DNA from: Lenisia limosa
Taxonomy: Eukaryota; Breviatea
Length of the DNA: 41,325 nucleotides
Assembly (NCBI GenBank): GCA_001655205.1
Contig: LPNZ01010670.1
Span: 1-41,325 of the forward strand
Direction: 5' to 3'
The notes below the pieces were generated by a model that saw nothing but the letters and a program-made list of their open reading frames with translations, was not told the DNA's origin and made no database searches. The position numbers and the translations under genes were made by a program. How positions within the stretch are numbered: position 1 is the first letter of the stretch; the number at the start of each line of letters is the position of its first letter. This document shows, piece by piece, positions 11,095 to 23,490 of this stretch.

Positions 11095-14000
11095 ATGAAT
11101 GTCGCTGAGGCCAAGAAACTCTTCAAATCTTTGAAGAATAAAGATTTTGAGAAGAAAGTAGATGACGGCAACAAATTACAGTATTACTATTTGCTGCAAA
11201 CTATCCAAGCAAAGTCCTCCTTCCCTGAGCACCTTAGCAAATCTGGTCCTGAATTCCTTCAAAAGAACCAACCAGACACTGCCCTTCTCAAGAAACAGAA
11301 CACCCGTATGTGGTACACTCAGAGCAAAGTCAACCTCCTTCGTGAAGAGACAGAAGGCTTCTCCTATCTTATGTCCATGCTTTGGTCCGACTACAGCTTT
11401 GAAGACATTAGCAAGGCCATGGGAGTGTTCAACATTTGTTTCTCGCGCGTCCTTGAGCTAATGGCCGAATCTCTCGTCCACAAGCCCAACACTTCCACCA
11501 GGTTTGCCGTTTTATTCAATGTGTCTCCCTGTCTTTCTACCACCATTTCACATTCTAACATATTGCCTTGAGTCATATCCGTAGTTGCACAGTTGTTGGC
11601 AAGGCGATTCGTAAGATGCCAGTTGACCTCCTCAAATATCAGGTTTGGGCAACTTTTGGGGAATGGAGAGGGGGGGGGGGGTCTTNNNNNNNNNNNNNNN
11701 NNNNNNNNNNNNNNNNNNNNNNNNNNNNNNNNNNNNNNNNNNNNNNNNNNNNNNNNNNATTCTGCCCAAATACCAACATCTGTAATTGAAATGTTAAATT
11801 AACATTCTTTGTCCCCCTTTCTTGCTTGTTTCGTTATTTTTTTTAAGTAGGGGGGTCTTAATAAAAAGATTGTTCTGATATTCTTCAGGAAGAGATCTCG
11901 CGGATCTTTATGAAGCCGAGTAGGGCAATCTTCTTCTTCGAAAGCCTTCCGAAATGGTCTGGCGAATCTGCCTTTGCAGATAACGTTCGGATGATGCACA
12001 AATGGATCTTTGAAAGCGAACACAACATCGAGACCAAAAAGGCGCTCTTTTGGCGTCTGCACACCTGTGACCTCCCCGACTCGCCCCTAAATACTTCCCT
12101 GCCTTCCGCCTGCTTCTTCCCCGACTCCAACCTGCTCCCTCGCGTTCTCCGCGCCTTAGGCTCAATCTCAGCCGAGGGCCTTGGTCTGTCCATTCTTCCG
12201 TGGGGAGGGGGGGGGGGNNNNNNNNNNNNNNNNNNNNNNNNNNNNNNNNNNNNNNNNNNNNNNNNNNNNNNNNNNNNNNNNNNNNNNNNNNNNNNNNNNN
12301 TTTTAACACGCATTATTTGGTTTCTTACCATAACGCATAGTTAACGTAACATTTTAATATTTGGAGGCAGTATAGTCATTCACACTTCAGATCTATCACC
12401 CTCATGGACGACCAGGAAAAGAGCTTCGGTCACGTTTCCACCTCCATGGCGTCGATGTCTCTGAAGGAGAAGTTCGAAGTGTTCTACTACTGGGATGCGA
12501 TGACCAAACAAGACGCGTTCAAGGCCGTCACCACCACCGTCTCGGCAGCTCTTCGCGGACTCCTCCGTCGCGTGTCGCTGGAGAACGTGGAGAACATTGC
12601 CTACCTTCTTCCCACTCTTGTCCATCGTCAGCCTTTTGAATGCTTCAGAATTATCCTCACGCAGGTTGGGGGGAGGGGGTGTTCTCATGGCTGTGCTTGG
12701 TGGATACTGTTCAAATGTATTATTTCTCCACTACATGTACAGAAGCATAACAACTATCACCCCATTGCCTGCCTCACACCCTAGGTCAAGTCCTACGCTA
12801 ACCTCATCCCAATTGTGGCGCGTGCGCTCAAACATCTCTCACCTCTCATGTTCGACGTTATCAGCTTCTGCCTTCTCAGAGTATGAGCGGAATGCTTTTT
12901 TTTCAACTGCATGTCCTATTGTTATCGAGCTTCAATCACTTCGACCGTTGAGGTTTCTATTGTGTTTGTGTTACCCCCTCCCCCTAGTCTTTCATCGATG
13001 CCAAGCCAGAACGTCATGATGAACGCCCCTTCAATTCTCTTTGTAACTTTGCTAGGTAAGCTGGTAATGAACAACACTGTTTACTTTCAATTTCCATTAT
13101 CCACTAATTCAGTATGTATTCCATTACTCCAGCGCTTTGACATTTTAGCCTCGTTTTGATGCGCTATCCCCAAGCAGCCTTCGAGCCGATCGTTTCTCAC
13201 GTCGTCCACCAAGCTTACAAGGGCAACTGGGTCCCTGTCAACTCCTTGGTCACTCTCTTCAACGAACACGGTATTGAAATTGATGAGACTTTCATCAAGG
13301 GCACTCCCCCCGCCCTGAAGACTGTTATCCAGCCAATCTACCAAGAGAACCGAACTTTCATCAAGCGCTTTGTTGCCACCGGTTGCCCTCTGCACAAGAT
13401 CCCCCAACCCATTCTCTTTGAATTGGTCCCGAACCTCTTTGAATTCCAAGACATCATGGCGGACTTCTCCAACATCCTTGATTCCTGCAACAAATGCGTG
13501 GAGCATGACATGGCCGGCCTCAACAACCATTGCGAAACCACCGTCATTCATGATGTCATCTCGGCCATTTCCCGGACCACTTTCGTCAATGTCACCCAAG
13601 CCCTTCAGAGCCTCGACAAGACCACTCTCCACAACTTTGCTGTCCGTCTGCTGTCTAAAATTTCTTGGGTGCTCCTCTCCGGTACTCTGCATGAAATTCA
13701 AAGAGTTGGAGCCTTCGTACTGAACATGTTCGAGACTATCATTTCAAAGAAGCCTTCTGAATCCGATGTGAGTGGTGCCTTAACCTGGATAGATCATTGT
13801 CTATTGTTTTGCTCTTTGTTTCGCTCTTTGTTTAATTCTTATTGTATTTTCGTTATTTCGGTTAGTTTTTTATCCTGACTCACTTGCAAGTACACGCCTT
13901 TTCCTAACCCCCCCCCCCCCNNNNNNNNNNNNNNNNNNNNNNNNNNNNNNNNNNNNNNNNNNNNNNNNNNNNNNNNNNNNNNNNNNNNNNNNNNNNNNNN

Positions 14001-14218
14001 ACCTCTTAATGCATGATTTCGTTGAAGTCCAGAAGAACGGTATTCTCTTCCTCTCTGCCTGCCACCAGTGCCTTGTGCTCACTGACGAGAATCACGCTGT
14101 CCTCTGTGAGACCCTCTCCATGCTGCAGAACTCCAGTGCTTCCGACCTTCAGACCCTTGCGGCGGCTGTGTTTGGTAAACTCTCGTCTGCCCCTCCCCCT
14201 CCCGAGCCGGAAAATTAG
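11095..14218 (+). CDS. THO complex subunit 2-like protein, short form
   Basis: THO2/THOC2 is the scaffold of the nuclear THO/TREX complex that couples transcription to mRNA export. The ATG at 11095 opens MNVAEAKKLFKSLKNKDFEK. Family landmarks: ALLKKQNTRMWYTQSKVNLL and REETEGFSYL (cf. THOC2 'KFNLLREENEGY'), RGLLRRVSLENVENI (cf. 'RRLSKENVK'), SYANLIPIVARALKHLSPLM with FDVISFCLL, RYPQAAFEPIVSHVVHQAYK with NEHGIEID, and FVEVQKNGILFLSACHQ. Exons with in-phase joints: 11095-11501, 11585-11642, 11889 to about 12210, 12391-12664, 12785-12880, 12988-13055, 13149-13767, about 14004-14218. Introns are 83-120 bp where not interrupted by gaps (11686-11758, 12218-12300, 13921-14000). The protein is about 690 residues and ends SSAPPPPEPEN-stop, whereas family members usually have 1100-1600 residues, so the C-terminal half of canonical THO2 is absent. 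Codons are GC-richer than the introns. Confidence 0.85.
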
Positions 14219-14540
14219 GTTTGAAGCAAATGCGTAAACTCTTTCGTTTTTTGCTCATTGGTATATTCCGTGCTTTATTCCGCTTTTATTTTCTTGTAAT
14301 TTTATTTGTGAAGATAAAGAGACTCCATATTTGAAACAAAAGTCGTCCCATCTCAACCATAGGTAAGACTGGAATAATTGAAGCAAATGAAGCTTGGTTG
14401 AATTCGACTGCGCTCTTTAACTCTTTAGGGACGCCATGGTATGTACGTGTATAGTGTATCAGTATTGATGAATCCACATTCTCTTTGAACGATAATAAAT
14501 AATAGAACAGAGAAATACAAATGTAATAGACAAAAGACGA
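14219..14540. other. Convergent 3' spacer
   Basis: AT-rich sequence between the THO2 stop (+) and the stop of the RCC1-like gene (-). No exon-like segment is seen. It must contain both transcription ends; an AATAAA-like stretch occurs around 14493-14503 (ATAATAAATAATAG). Confidence 0.5.
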
Positions 14541-17500
14541 TTACTTGAAAGCAAAAACAGTTGTACTGGCTGTCATTGCGTAGGTATAAGTGTCAGGCAA
14601 ACTCAACATTAAGGCAATCTACACCGTGAATGCGGGGAAAGTAGATGAGCCCCAATGAAGTTACATTGCTGATGGGATGAGTCGATAAGGGTTGTTGGGG
14701 TTGTTTCGTAAGCTGGAAGAAAATTGCTTACAGTATGAGTTGAACCGGTTTTCCAAGTACTTGTACTTGCTGCGTTTGAGACTCCGAGCACACCAGGGCA
14801 AGCTGGGGGGGGGGGGGNNNNNNNNNNNNNNNNNNNNNNNNNNNNNNNNNNNNNNNNNNNNNNNNNNNNNNNNNNNNNNNNNNNNNNNNNNNNNNNNNNN
14901 NNNNNNNNNNNNNNNNNNNNNNNNNNNNNNNNNNNNNNNNNNNNNNNNNNNCTCTCAAACTGTATTTTTCAAACAGAGTAACGAAAAGTTACAATAAGTA
15001 CATTGTCATTGATAATACAAAAGTAAAAAAACAATTCACTTTGGAGCACATTCTTTCGCCCTCCGCTATTAGTATCAAGGTTTTTCTGAAATTAAGTTAC
15101 ACATACTGGTGTTGCAGAAGCAAAGAGCGAGCGGAGGGGGGTAGCGGTATCCTCGAGCATACAAATGTACACACTTCCGTCAATGAAAATTTAAGAACCA
15201 TTCTGAGAGAATATCAGAATTTACATCTTGGAGATTAAAATAAAATCCTGGGCAAAATCCTTGGAAAGTATTAGAAAAATATACGATAACAAAGGATCTA
15301 AATGTATCAATGATCTGATTAGTTCGTCCATAATAAACCCCTGCGTACTGCTCACAACAGATACATGATGATAGGGAACGGCCATCTCAGCTGTGCCAGA
15401 CTGAATCAGTTAGAAAATGAAACATGAAGTGAGACTTGAATAAAAGAACTGTGACATGCAAACAATCCAAATAGCCCCCTACCGGTAGGCCGACGTCTAG
15501 CTGTCGAACAGTCATCGTGTTCTCATTTGTGTCTTTGAACTGCCCAAAGTCATTGTACCACCGTAGCATAATGTGAGATCACAAGATGAACAGCACTGGC
15601 GGCACCCAAAATGTCGACTGTCTGTGGGATTCCCACCTCCGTGCTTGCAGTAGACAACATCAATTGCTTGTGGTAATTGTATCCCCAGGTGTAGGCATCT
15701 CCATCGGCTGCAGAGTGAAAGTCATGATTTGAACTTATGAAGCAATTCAAAGTAATCCAATGTGTGCAGTTTCTCAGCCCATCAAACCGATGAGTCTGAA
15801 AAAATTGATCCCACTTGAAAACTTAGTTTTCTCCTATATGCATCACCACAATAATTTTGATTCCACTTTGTACTTTGAACAATTGATAGAACAGAGTAGC
15901 TTTTTTGAGAAAAGAACACAAACACAGTACCAAAATCAATTCTGACCTGGAATGCACTATACAACATGGGTGTAGACACGGGATCCGAACTTTGACCAGC
16001 AACACCAAGATAGGTGTTTTTGCCTTGACACTTCAAAGGAGCCATCTTGACTATGAGTGTTTGAAAATCGAATCCCTCAGGACAGTTGCCTTGTTGTGTA
16101 AAATACCCAAGTTATGAGATAGAGAGTTGGCCGACGCCACTATCATGTTGTTGGAATAATAACTCCTCATTTCTGTATCGAAGACTTCAAAAGATACTGT
16201 GTATCCCAGAGACGAGTTGATACCTACCACCTTACCGATACAGTGATATCAGCTAAGACAGAACTTGGTCCCACATTGCGTGACGCCGTTAAACACATCT
16301 GACGATGGTCAAAGACAGAAAAGCTCAAAATATCTTCCTGAATTAAGTATCCATCTCAATTTACATCAATATAATATATACTATAGATATAGTATATATC
16401 ATATGTAGAAAAAAGCAATAAATTAGGATGCATCAAGCAGTTCACATCCACATCATGTTTAAAATAATAGCCTATAGAGAAGACAAATTAACCAATCCAA
16501 GATACCTTCACCAGCGTTTGGGGAGTCAACAAGACAGTAATAATGAAGGAAGCTAAATACCGAGAGAGAAGCAATGTAACCCAAAAAAAGACTTACTTGA
16601 TACAAAGGAGCTGAAAAATTCCTAAAACATTATCAAAGGAAAAGTGGAATGTCGGTATCGGATCAAAAAGACCCCAATATGATAATAGTCTGGACTTTGT
16701 TGGCTGTTGTGGTCGAGGAGGTTTTGTCTTCTTTTACCTTCGTCTGATATCATCTCCCTCCCCACATTAGGAACAGCATGTTTTGCTTACTGGCTTACTT
16801 TTAAGGCGTCTGGATCAAGGGTGGCCTAAGGAGGGTGAAGGCAAAACAATGAATCAATACCAGAAAAGAGTGAATGTATAGGGGGCATCAATATGTATTT
16901 CTTGGGGCTAAGACATACCCCAATGCTGCTTTGGTAAAAATAACCCAAGAAACAGAAACAACAAATCAGAGTGTGTTTTACAAAACATTTCACGAGTCAC
17001 ACTGTCATTAACTCCCTCCGCCCACATCAACCGTGAAGTGATTCAAGAGTCCACTGAAGGACGACCTAAAACATTGTCAAAGCTATTCCTCTTCCCTGAA
17101 TACCTAATGACAAAAGTTAGCAGAAAAAATTAGGCTTGCTGCCAACTTAAAGTGAATGACACGACCGTGACCAGGGCTTTGGCGTGAGCAATAGAACTTG
17201 GTGCTTGTGATGGGGTTCTTCAGTTTAGCCAACACGGACCTTGAGGGCCAACGACAGGCTGTGTTAGAGGACTGACAGTAATTTCCTAAAATTATAAGAT
17301 GCACCTGTTCGAGGTGAGTTGCTCAACCGTGAAATGTGATATCTCACCTCCAAGATTGGGCTCCAAGAGAGGGAACAAGTCACCCTCCGGAATATTGGCC
17401 TTATCCGCCTCGGCATTCACAATGGATGACAACACTAAAAAGTGACACCGAATTTGGAGTAACCCAACGTACCTGAAAAATCAAAAGGTGGATATTTTGA

Positions 17501-18015
17501 GAGTTTCTTTTTAAATAATATCCGAGGAACATAAGAATATTAATAATGATTGAGACCAGATCACAGCAAACGTATAGTAGGGTCATGAGCATTACCAAAA
17601 GTTTGTTTTTGTCTGCTCGAAGTGCGTATTTTGTGTATCACTGACGTTTTTTAGCTTACAAAAAGCAAAACCATGCTCGTTGGACTTTTTTAGGTTTGAA
17701 AATGTGACTTAGAACCATTCTCTATTTTTCTTTCCTGATATGAAGCAGGCACTCATAAATTGCGGTCGGGTCAAAAAAAAAACCCCTTCCTTGAGAATTG
17801 ATATCCACCTTAACCCAATTTTGAATCTCAGTGAATTACGTTCAATTTGCATAAATTTTCTAAAGCACTCGAAGCAAATTAAGCCCAAGTTACCCTAGTC
17901 AACACCCACCAAGCATCCAGGGTCCATCATTGGTATCGGGAGTCATGTCACAGTACACCCGAGCAGAGGAGCCGTCGTTCAGAGCAATCGGATATACGCC
18001 GGTTTCATTGATACC
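14541..18015 (-). CDS. Fibrinogen-like plus RCC1-like repeat protein
   Basis: N-terminal exons (18015 downwards) encode GINETGVYPIALNDGSSARV then YCDMTPDTNDGPWML, matching the opening of fibrinogen-related domains ('G-V-Y-x-I ... V-Y-C-D-M'). NIPEGDLFPLLEPNLG, FYCSRQSPGHGRVIHFKLA and LNHFTVDVGGGS follow at 17440-17020, probably the rest of that domain. A linker with YTVSFEVFDTEMRSYYSNN and SANSLSHNLVK joins in phase to NTYLGVAGQSSDPVSTPM (about 16000). Next comes an RCC1-type blade, GDAYTWGYNYHKQL ... VHLVISHYATVV (15715-15555), then FKDTNENTMTVRQLDVGLP, AEMAVPYHHVSVVSSTQ and DGSVYICMLEDTATPLRSL. The last exon ends DTYTYAMTASTTVFAFK-stop (TAA, 14541-14543). RCC1 blades form beta-propellers, and fibrinogen-like domains bind sugars or cell-surface ligands. 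The gap 14818-14951 lies inside. The 5' end is uncertain; an upstream exon MNRAAIMLTHDWYKWNN (about 18227-18175) may belong. It could also be two adjacent genes. Confidence 0.6.
16374..16399. repeat. AT-rich perfect hairpin, 12-bp arms
   Basis: ATATATACTATA (16374-16385) and its exact reverse complement (16388-16399) are separated by GA. It lies in an intron-like region of the RCC1-like gene. Similar TATA/ATATCATATG palindromes occur elsewhere in the window. Confidence 0.8.
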
Positions 18016-18602
18016 TAATTGGTTATTTTGCTTCCTAGAGCAAAATTAGGAATACAATGATAGGGATGTTTCACCCTGATTGGATATGATATTAACATAA
18101 TTGTCATATTGTAATTATTTATACTGATAAAAAGTACTAGTAACTGTTTGAAAGCACCTTACATTGTTCCATTTGTACCAATCATGAGTGAGCATGATAG
18201 CAGCACGATTCATAACCAACTCCTTTCCTTCTCCTAAACAATCTTCCAGATATCTCGCTTCTTCTTTTTTTATTAATATATATGTATACACTAATGAGAG
18301 CATATGTTTGCTGTCAATGAGGCTGCGATCTGGCTGCGATGGAGGCGGGGAGGGGAGGGAACGCATATAATCTATTCTACTACCCCATGCCAATGCCAAA
18401 GTCATTGAAGCTTGAAGAAGCGAAGAAGCGGAAGCAGTGCACGCAAATCTTAGTGATGTCTAGTTTAGTGGACATTGAAGACCAGCAAGGGTCTGTGGGA
18501 TGGCGGGAAGATTGGGTATGTTGACGTCTAGTGGGTGATACACGCCCTTTCCAAGTGATATGAGGCATTTTGTGTGTTATGAACGTTTAATTATTGCCAA
18601 AA

Positions 18603-21600
18603 ATGGGGTTCCCACTTCACTCACCACTAATCAGTCGCATTCCTTCGCCAGCCAGCGACTCAGTAGTGCCTCGTCGTACTGTGCGGCCAGGTGACGAAAA
18701 AGAGTTTCCTCAGGTGTTTGTTAAAACATTTGGGTGCTCTCACAACGTATCAGATGGAGAGAATATGGTTTGCACTGGGTTGATCCCCCCCCCCCCNNNN
18801 NNNNNNNNNNNNNNNNNNNNNNNNNNNNNNNNNNNNNNNNNNNNNNNNNNNNNNNNNNNNNNNNNNNNNNNACCCCATCACTGAGAATCCTGAAGCGGTA
18901 TGAGTAACTTTTCCTACTCATTGCACACTAATTATACTGTCCTGGTGCTGACGCTGGATGGTGGGGTCGCAATGACTGTTTAGGCCGCTGTGTTGGTGTA
19001 CAATAGCTGCACAGTGAAAGACCCCTCCGAATCAAAATTTGTCAATCTCGTACAGTGAGTGTTTGTTACTCTTTCATGATTTATGTTGTGTATATTGGTA
19101 TACTAATATGATGTGTGAACACGTAATTGCCGATTTGTATCACATAGTAAAGGAAGATATTCAAAGAGCAATCATTTATTTCAATGAAGATCCAGATATG
19201 CAAAGTTGAACAGGTATTTAATATTATATTTAACTATATAAAAACGCATGCTTAACAGTGTAGGGAGGGACTTGAAGCAGGCAAAAAGGTTATTGTCACG
19301 GGGTGTGTCCCTCAGGTTTGTGGGTTGAATATCATTTATACAATCTGTACGAAATTGCAAAGAGTGATAGACTTTTCAAAGTATTCATGGTGCTGCACTA
19401 TAAGAGGTATTCTGCAACAAAAAGACAAACAAAATGGCGCAACACTTACGAAGTAGGGTGACAGAGGACTGTTCAAAGGAAACAATGTTTCTGTTGTTGG
19501 AGTTCAGCAAATCCACAGAATTGTTGAAGTTGTTGATGAGGTGATCTTGGGCATCTCTCCTGCTTTTTTTTTTTATTTGCCAGTTATACAGATAGTATTT
19601 GCATTTATTCTTCCCTGATACACGCACCTTCCTATGCCATCTGGCATCGCTCACCTTGAAGGCTGTCAAGGGGCACACGGTGACCTTTTTGACCAGGGAC
19701 CCTGACCAACTCCCGGACCTTGAAATACCAAAAATCAGAAAGAACCCCCTTATTGAGGTGAAGCATTTGCTCTTTGAAAGATTTTTTGTTGTGGTTCACT
19801 ACACTGTTTGCATGAGTCATTCAAATATCCGTTGACTGCCTTGACAACTTAGATTATTCCAATATCCGTTGACTACCTTGACAATTCAAATATCCGTTGA
19901 CTGCCTGACAACTTAGATTATTCCAATATCCGTTGACTGCCTTGACAACTTAGATTATCCGATATCCGCCTTGACAACTTAGATTATTCTGATATCCTTT
20001 GACTGCCTTGACAACTTAGATTATTCCGATATCCGTTAACTACCTTGACAATTCAAATATCCGTTGACTGCCTGACAACTTAGATTATTCCGATATCCGT
20101 TGGCTGCCTTAACAACTGTACTTACTGCAAAACGAAGCATGCCCGAGGCACCCTTGTTTCCTATCCCATCGAGGCTATTACTAAACGGTGAGGCAATATT
20201 TGTCTTTGGTGTTGTTCCCTGTTAAAAGGCTGGGTTTCACCAAAAATATTATAACTCTGGTTCGTTATCTCTGAATGTTAGCAGTATTGAATAGAAGATG
20301 TATTCAATACTGTAATTTCATAATTGTTGGTTAAAATGCCTTGCCTTTTGCTCATCATTTAGGATCCAGAGAGTCTGTGAAGAAGGAATCAGGGAAATTA
20401 GACTCACTAGGTTGGGTTGGTCCAGAGCAATATCGTAGTATTATGTAGTTATGGCAGCTTTGAGCATTTCAAAGCAGCTTTGAATCAAATGACTTCATAA
20501 TTGCCTGATGTACATGTACCTCATTGTTAATTTCTGCAGTGAAGATCTTGGCGCATATGGCATTGACATTGACTGCACGATAGCTGACCTATTGAAGTGG
20601 GTTTCATGTATGATATATGCTACTACATATATATATATATGAAACTATTAATACTATTTTTTTGTTCTTGTTTTTTGTTTACTATTGCGTACATATTATG
20701 ATAGCATATTATTATAATGACCCGCTGTCTTATGATGATCGGTGTTCCTGCTGGCCTCTCCCTTGAAAGCGTGGTAATTCGTATATTAGAACTCATCCCG
20801 TATTTGTTCCAATGTTACTTCTCAGGGAAAGTTTGGTTGTTCTCGAGCGCTTTCCTCTTGTCATGATGAGGTGAGGTCACAGTCTCATGATGTTTTGTCT
20901 CTTCCCCTCCGTCTCATCTTTCAGGCTTGGAATGACCAACCCCCCGTACATGCTAGCTCACCTTGAGGCTGTGGCAAAGGTTGGTTCCCTCAACTCACTA
21001 AAGTATAATTGTTTTGATTCATCAATATGGTATGTATTATATTATCTATAGCTTTGTAATACAGAACACAATATAGGGGTGATATAGGCGTACTATCTGA
21101 AACAAAAACTATACAACTACTTCCATGCTTAATTGCGTTGTTTGGTGGAATTGGTTCTTACTATGTAGACATTGAACCATCCTCAAGTCTACGCCTTTCT
21201 TCACATTCCGGTTCAATCGGGCAGTGACCATGTTCTTGATGTCATGAACAGACAATACACCTGCCAGGAGTTTGTTGACACTGTGGACTATTTGAAGGAG
21301 CATGTCCCCGGTATCACCATAGCAACGGATATCATCTGTGGCTTCCCTGGTGAAACTGATGAAGACCACCAGGTGTGCTAACATCAGGGTGCTAACTTTA
21401 TATCCCGTTACATGCTTTGTCTCAATTCTCATGGGTTGGATTTTCAGGCGAGTATTGGGAAAAAACTGTTATCTTTGTTGGACAATAAAATCTGAAGTGA
21501 CCCCNNNNNNNNNNNNNNNNNNNNNNNNNNNNNNNNNNNNNNNNNNNNNNNNNNNNNNNNNNNNNNNNNNNNNNNNNNNNNNCATCTCACAAATGTACCG

Positions 21601-23004
21601 TCGACCCGGCACTGTGGGTTTGGAGGGGCTGTGAGATGAAGGGGATCTTGCCCCGCCCTAAACTTATTCTTTCTAATCAATTCCCACGAAATGATGTGAT
21701 GTTGTTCTTTGCCTCTATTTACGACATCAGCCAGCCATGCGAATGTCTCCGGTACCCTCGTTGGTGAGGAAAAACAGGTCTGTCTGGTTTAACTGAAAGA
21801 GTTGCCTTTACAACCACAAATCATATCATATAGTACACAATACTTTCTCAGATAGTTCTCCATTAACTCGGCAGGTCTCGGGAAGTCACGACTCTTTTCA
21901 ACAGTTACACAACGTTCGAAGAGTACCTCGAGAAAACCCTCACTGTAAGAACTTGCTCAAACCCTTATAAGGTCATGTGCTTTGCCAGTTGAGATGTTCA
22001 CAGAGTGATGAGATGTAGTGTTGNNNNNNNNNNNNNNNNNNNNNNNNNNNNNNNNNNNNNNNNNNNNNNNNNNNNNNNNNNNNNNNNNNNNNNNNNNNNN
22101 NNNNNNNNNNNNNNNNNAATTTTTCCATTTTACTCCCTCCCAGGTTCATGTGACCGAATTGGCAGCAGATGGGACATCCCTCGTGGCGCACACCAAGGAA
22201 TTCGTCCAGGTGCGGGGGAGTATTTCTAATCAACATGATCATCATGTATACTGACTGAGTCATCACAATGTGTTTTATACCAGTTCCCAACTTCATCATT
22301 GCGCTTTGTGCTATCCCAAATGACCGCCCCAGGTTCTCCTTCCTCAGTTCTCCTGCCAGATGGGCGATATTGTTCAGTGTCGAATCGTGTCTTCTTCAAA
22401 ATTCTCCCTCAAAGTATGATACAAGCAAATAAAAGAACAAAAAATATACATACTTTACCTTTTCTCTCTTCATTTTACCGTACGCTGGAGTGATGAGATG
22501 TGGTGCTGCAGAAGCGACCTCCCTGGTCTTTGTTTTGTTGTTATCAACCCTTGTGTATTGTCAGCCAACAGAGTTNNNNNNNNNNNNNNNNNNNNNNNNN
22601 NNNNNNNNNNNNNNNNNNNNNNNNNNNNNNNNNNNNNNNNNNNNNNNNNNNNNNNTTGATGACGTGGCAATCTATCTTCCGACATCAATGTCAGAATCAA
22701 GCCCGGCCTGCGCATGTGGTACGGGTGAATGCCAAAAGATTCAAAAATCGAACTCTTGTCAGTCTATTGATATGACGATTCCTGAGGAGTCGGTTCTGGC
22801 TGTCGCGAGGATCCATTTGAGGCATTATTGGTGAGTCATGTTGTGATTGTGCTTATCCACCATAACTTGTGTCAACACTCCATATAACTCATTTTTGGCA
22901 ACCTGTTTGGTCTTAAACTGCAATTGTTAAATATCATTAGGGGCGCGTATGTACTTGCGTTTTCAGCTGCTGCCGTAATAGCGCTGAAAAAGAAATTCTT
23001 TTAG
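18603..23004 (+). CDS. CDKAL1-like tRNA (t6A) methylthiotransferase
   Basis: CDKAL1-family enzymes are radical-SAM iron-sulfur enzymes that turn t6A37 into ms2t6A37 in ANN-decoding tRNAs. All diagnostic parts are seen. The N-terminal MTTase cluster cysteines are in [31 protein letters not shown] and [27 protein letters not shown] and [10 protein letters not shown] follow. The radical-SAM CxxxCxxC is in [16 protein letters not shown] (exon 20084-20187). Then come [68 protein letters not shown] and MYRRPGT. A TRAM-like [20 protein letters not shown] follows, and the C-terminus is the hydrophobic tail [20 protein letters not shown] then TAG, matching the ER tail anchor of this family. Start ATG is 18603. 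Gaps 18797-18871, 21505-21582, 22024-22117 and 22576-22655 hide parts of introns or exons. Intron joints around the SAM exon were checked and are in phase. The intron before that exon holds a tandem array (19825-20105). Confidence 0.93.
19825..20105 (+). repeat. 37-bp junction array upstream of radical-SAM exon
   Basis: About eight imperfect copies of a unit beginning ATATCCGTTGACTGCCTTGA and continuing CAACTTAGATTATTCCG start at about 19825, 19862, 19890, 19926, 19962, 19992, 20029 and 20057. Two copies are shortened to end in CAATTCAA, and each is followed by the same variant lacking one T, so a two-unit block was duplicated. The true exon starts ATTATTCCGATATCCGTTGG after CTTAG (20081-20083) and continues CTGCCTTAACAACTGTAC. 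Each unit is therefore a copy of the acceptor TAG plus the first part of the exon that encodes the radical-SAM motif. The copies end at AACTTAG instead of AACTGTACTTACTGC, so they lack the second and third cluster cysteines. Confidence 0.9.
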
Positions 23005-23133
23005 GTTAAATATTGTGTTTTTTTTTTCTAAGTCCAAATGTTTCCATTAATGTTATTCCAAGGTTCCCTGTGGGTGCTCTTGTACACTACTTTACATTAC
23101 CATTGAAACAATAATACCTAAACCATAGCTGTG

Positions 23134-23213
23134 CTACCTTTTGCTCTTTCGGGCGATTCTTAGAGCCACGGCAGCTGACACACCATTTTTCTCTCCACCA
23201 GATCTTGCAACCT
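23134..23213 (-). CDS. Short C-terminal exon, gene unassigned
   Basis: After a TTTTCAG acceptor the minus strand reads VARSGGEKNGVSAAVALRIA then RKSKR-stop (TAG complement 23134-23136), a basic tail. It lies 3' of the MRS2-like gene on the same strand, beyond the gap 23284-23351. It could be an alternative last exon of that gene, reached if the GTTTGA at about 23521 is used as a donor, or the end of a separate small gene. It converges with CDKAL1, whose stop is 129 bp away. Confidence 0.4.
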
Positions 23214-23490
23214 GAAAACATGATGGTGACACGCGTTAATAGGAAATTGAAAGATGGTTAATGAAAAAAAAAAAAAAAAAACTNNNNNNNNNNNNNNNNN
23301 NNNNNNNNNNNNNNNNNNNNNNNNNNNNNNNNNNNNNNNNNNNNNNNNNNNTGACAATTTTTCAAAATTGTGTCCTAAAAAAATACTTGTTTTCCCACCT
23401 TTTTTGCTGACTCTCTTTTTGCTTCACTACGTTTTTCTGCCATCAAATTGAGGAGTCGTTGTCTGTTGGTGAAAGGATGTAGGAGGACAA

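Noticed and set aside
11885-12331. Minus-strand ORFs antisense to THO2 exon 3 that run through Ns
   Set aside because: They translate an assembly gap and have no independent support, while the + strand reading continues the THO2 frame.
13087-13701. 204-codon ORF on the minus strand inside THO2
   Set aside because: It is antisense to a THO2 exon with clear family similarity and GC-rich codons; a shadow ORF.
19825-20105. CRISPR array
   Set aside because: Units are contiguous, degenerate and without unique spacers, and the setting is a eukaryotic intron.
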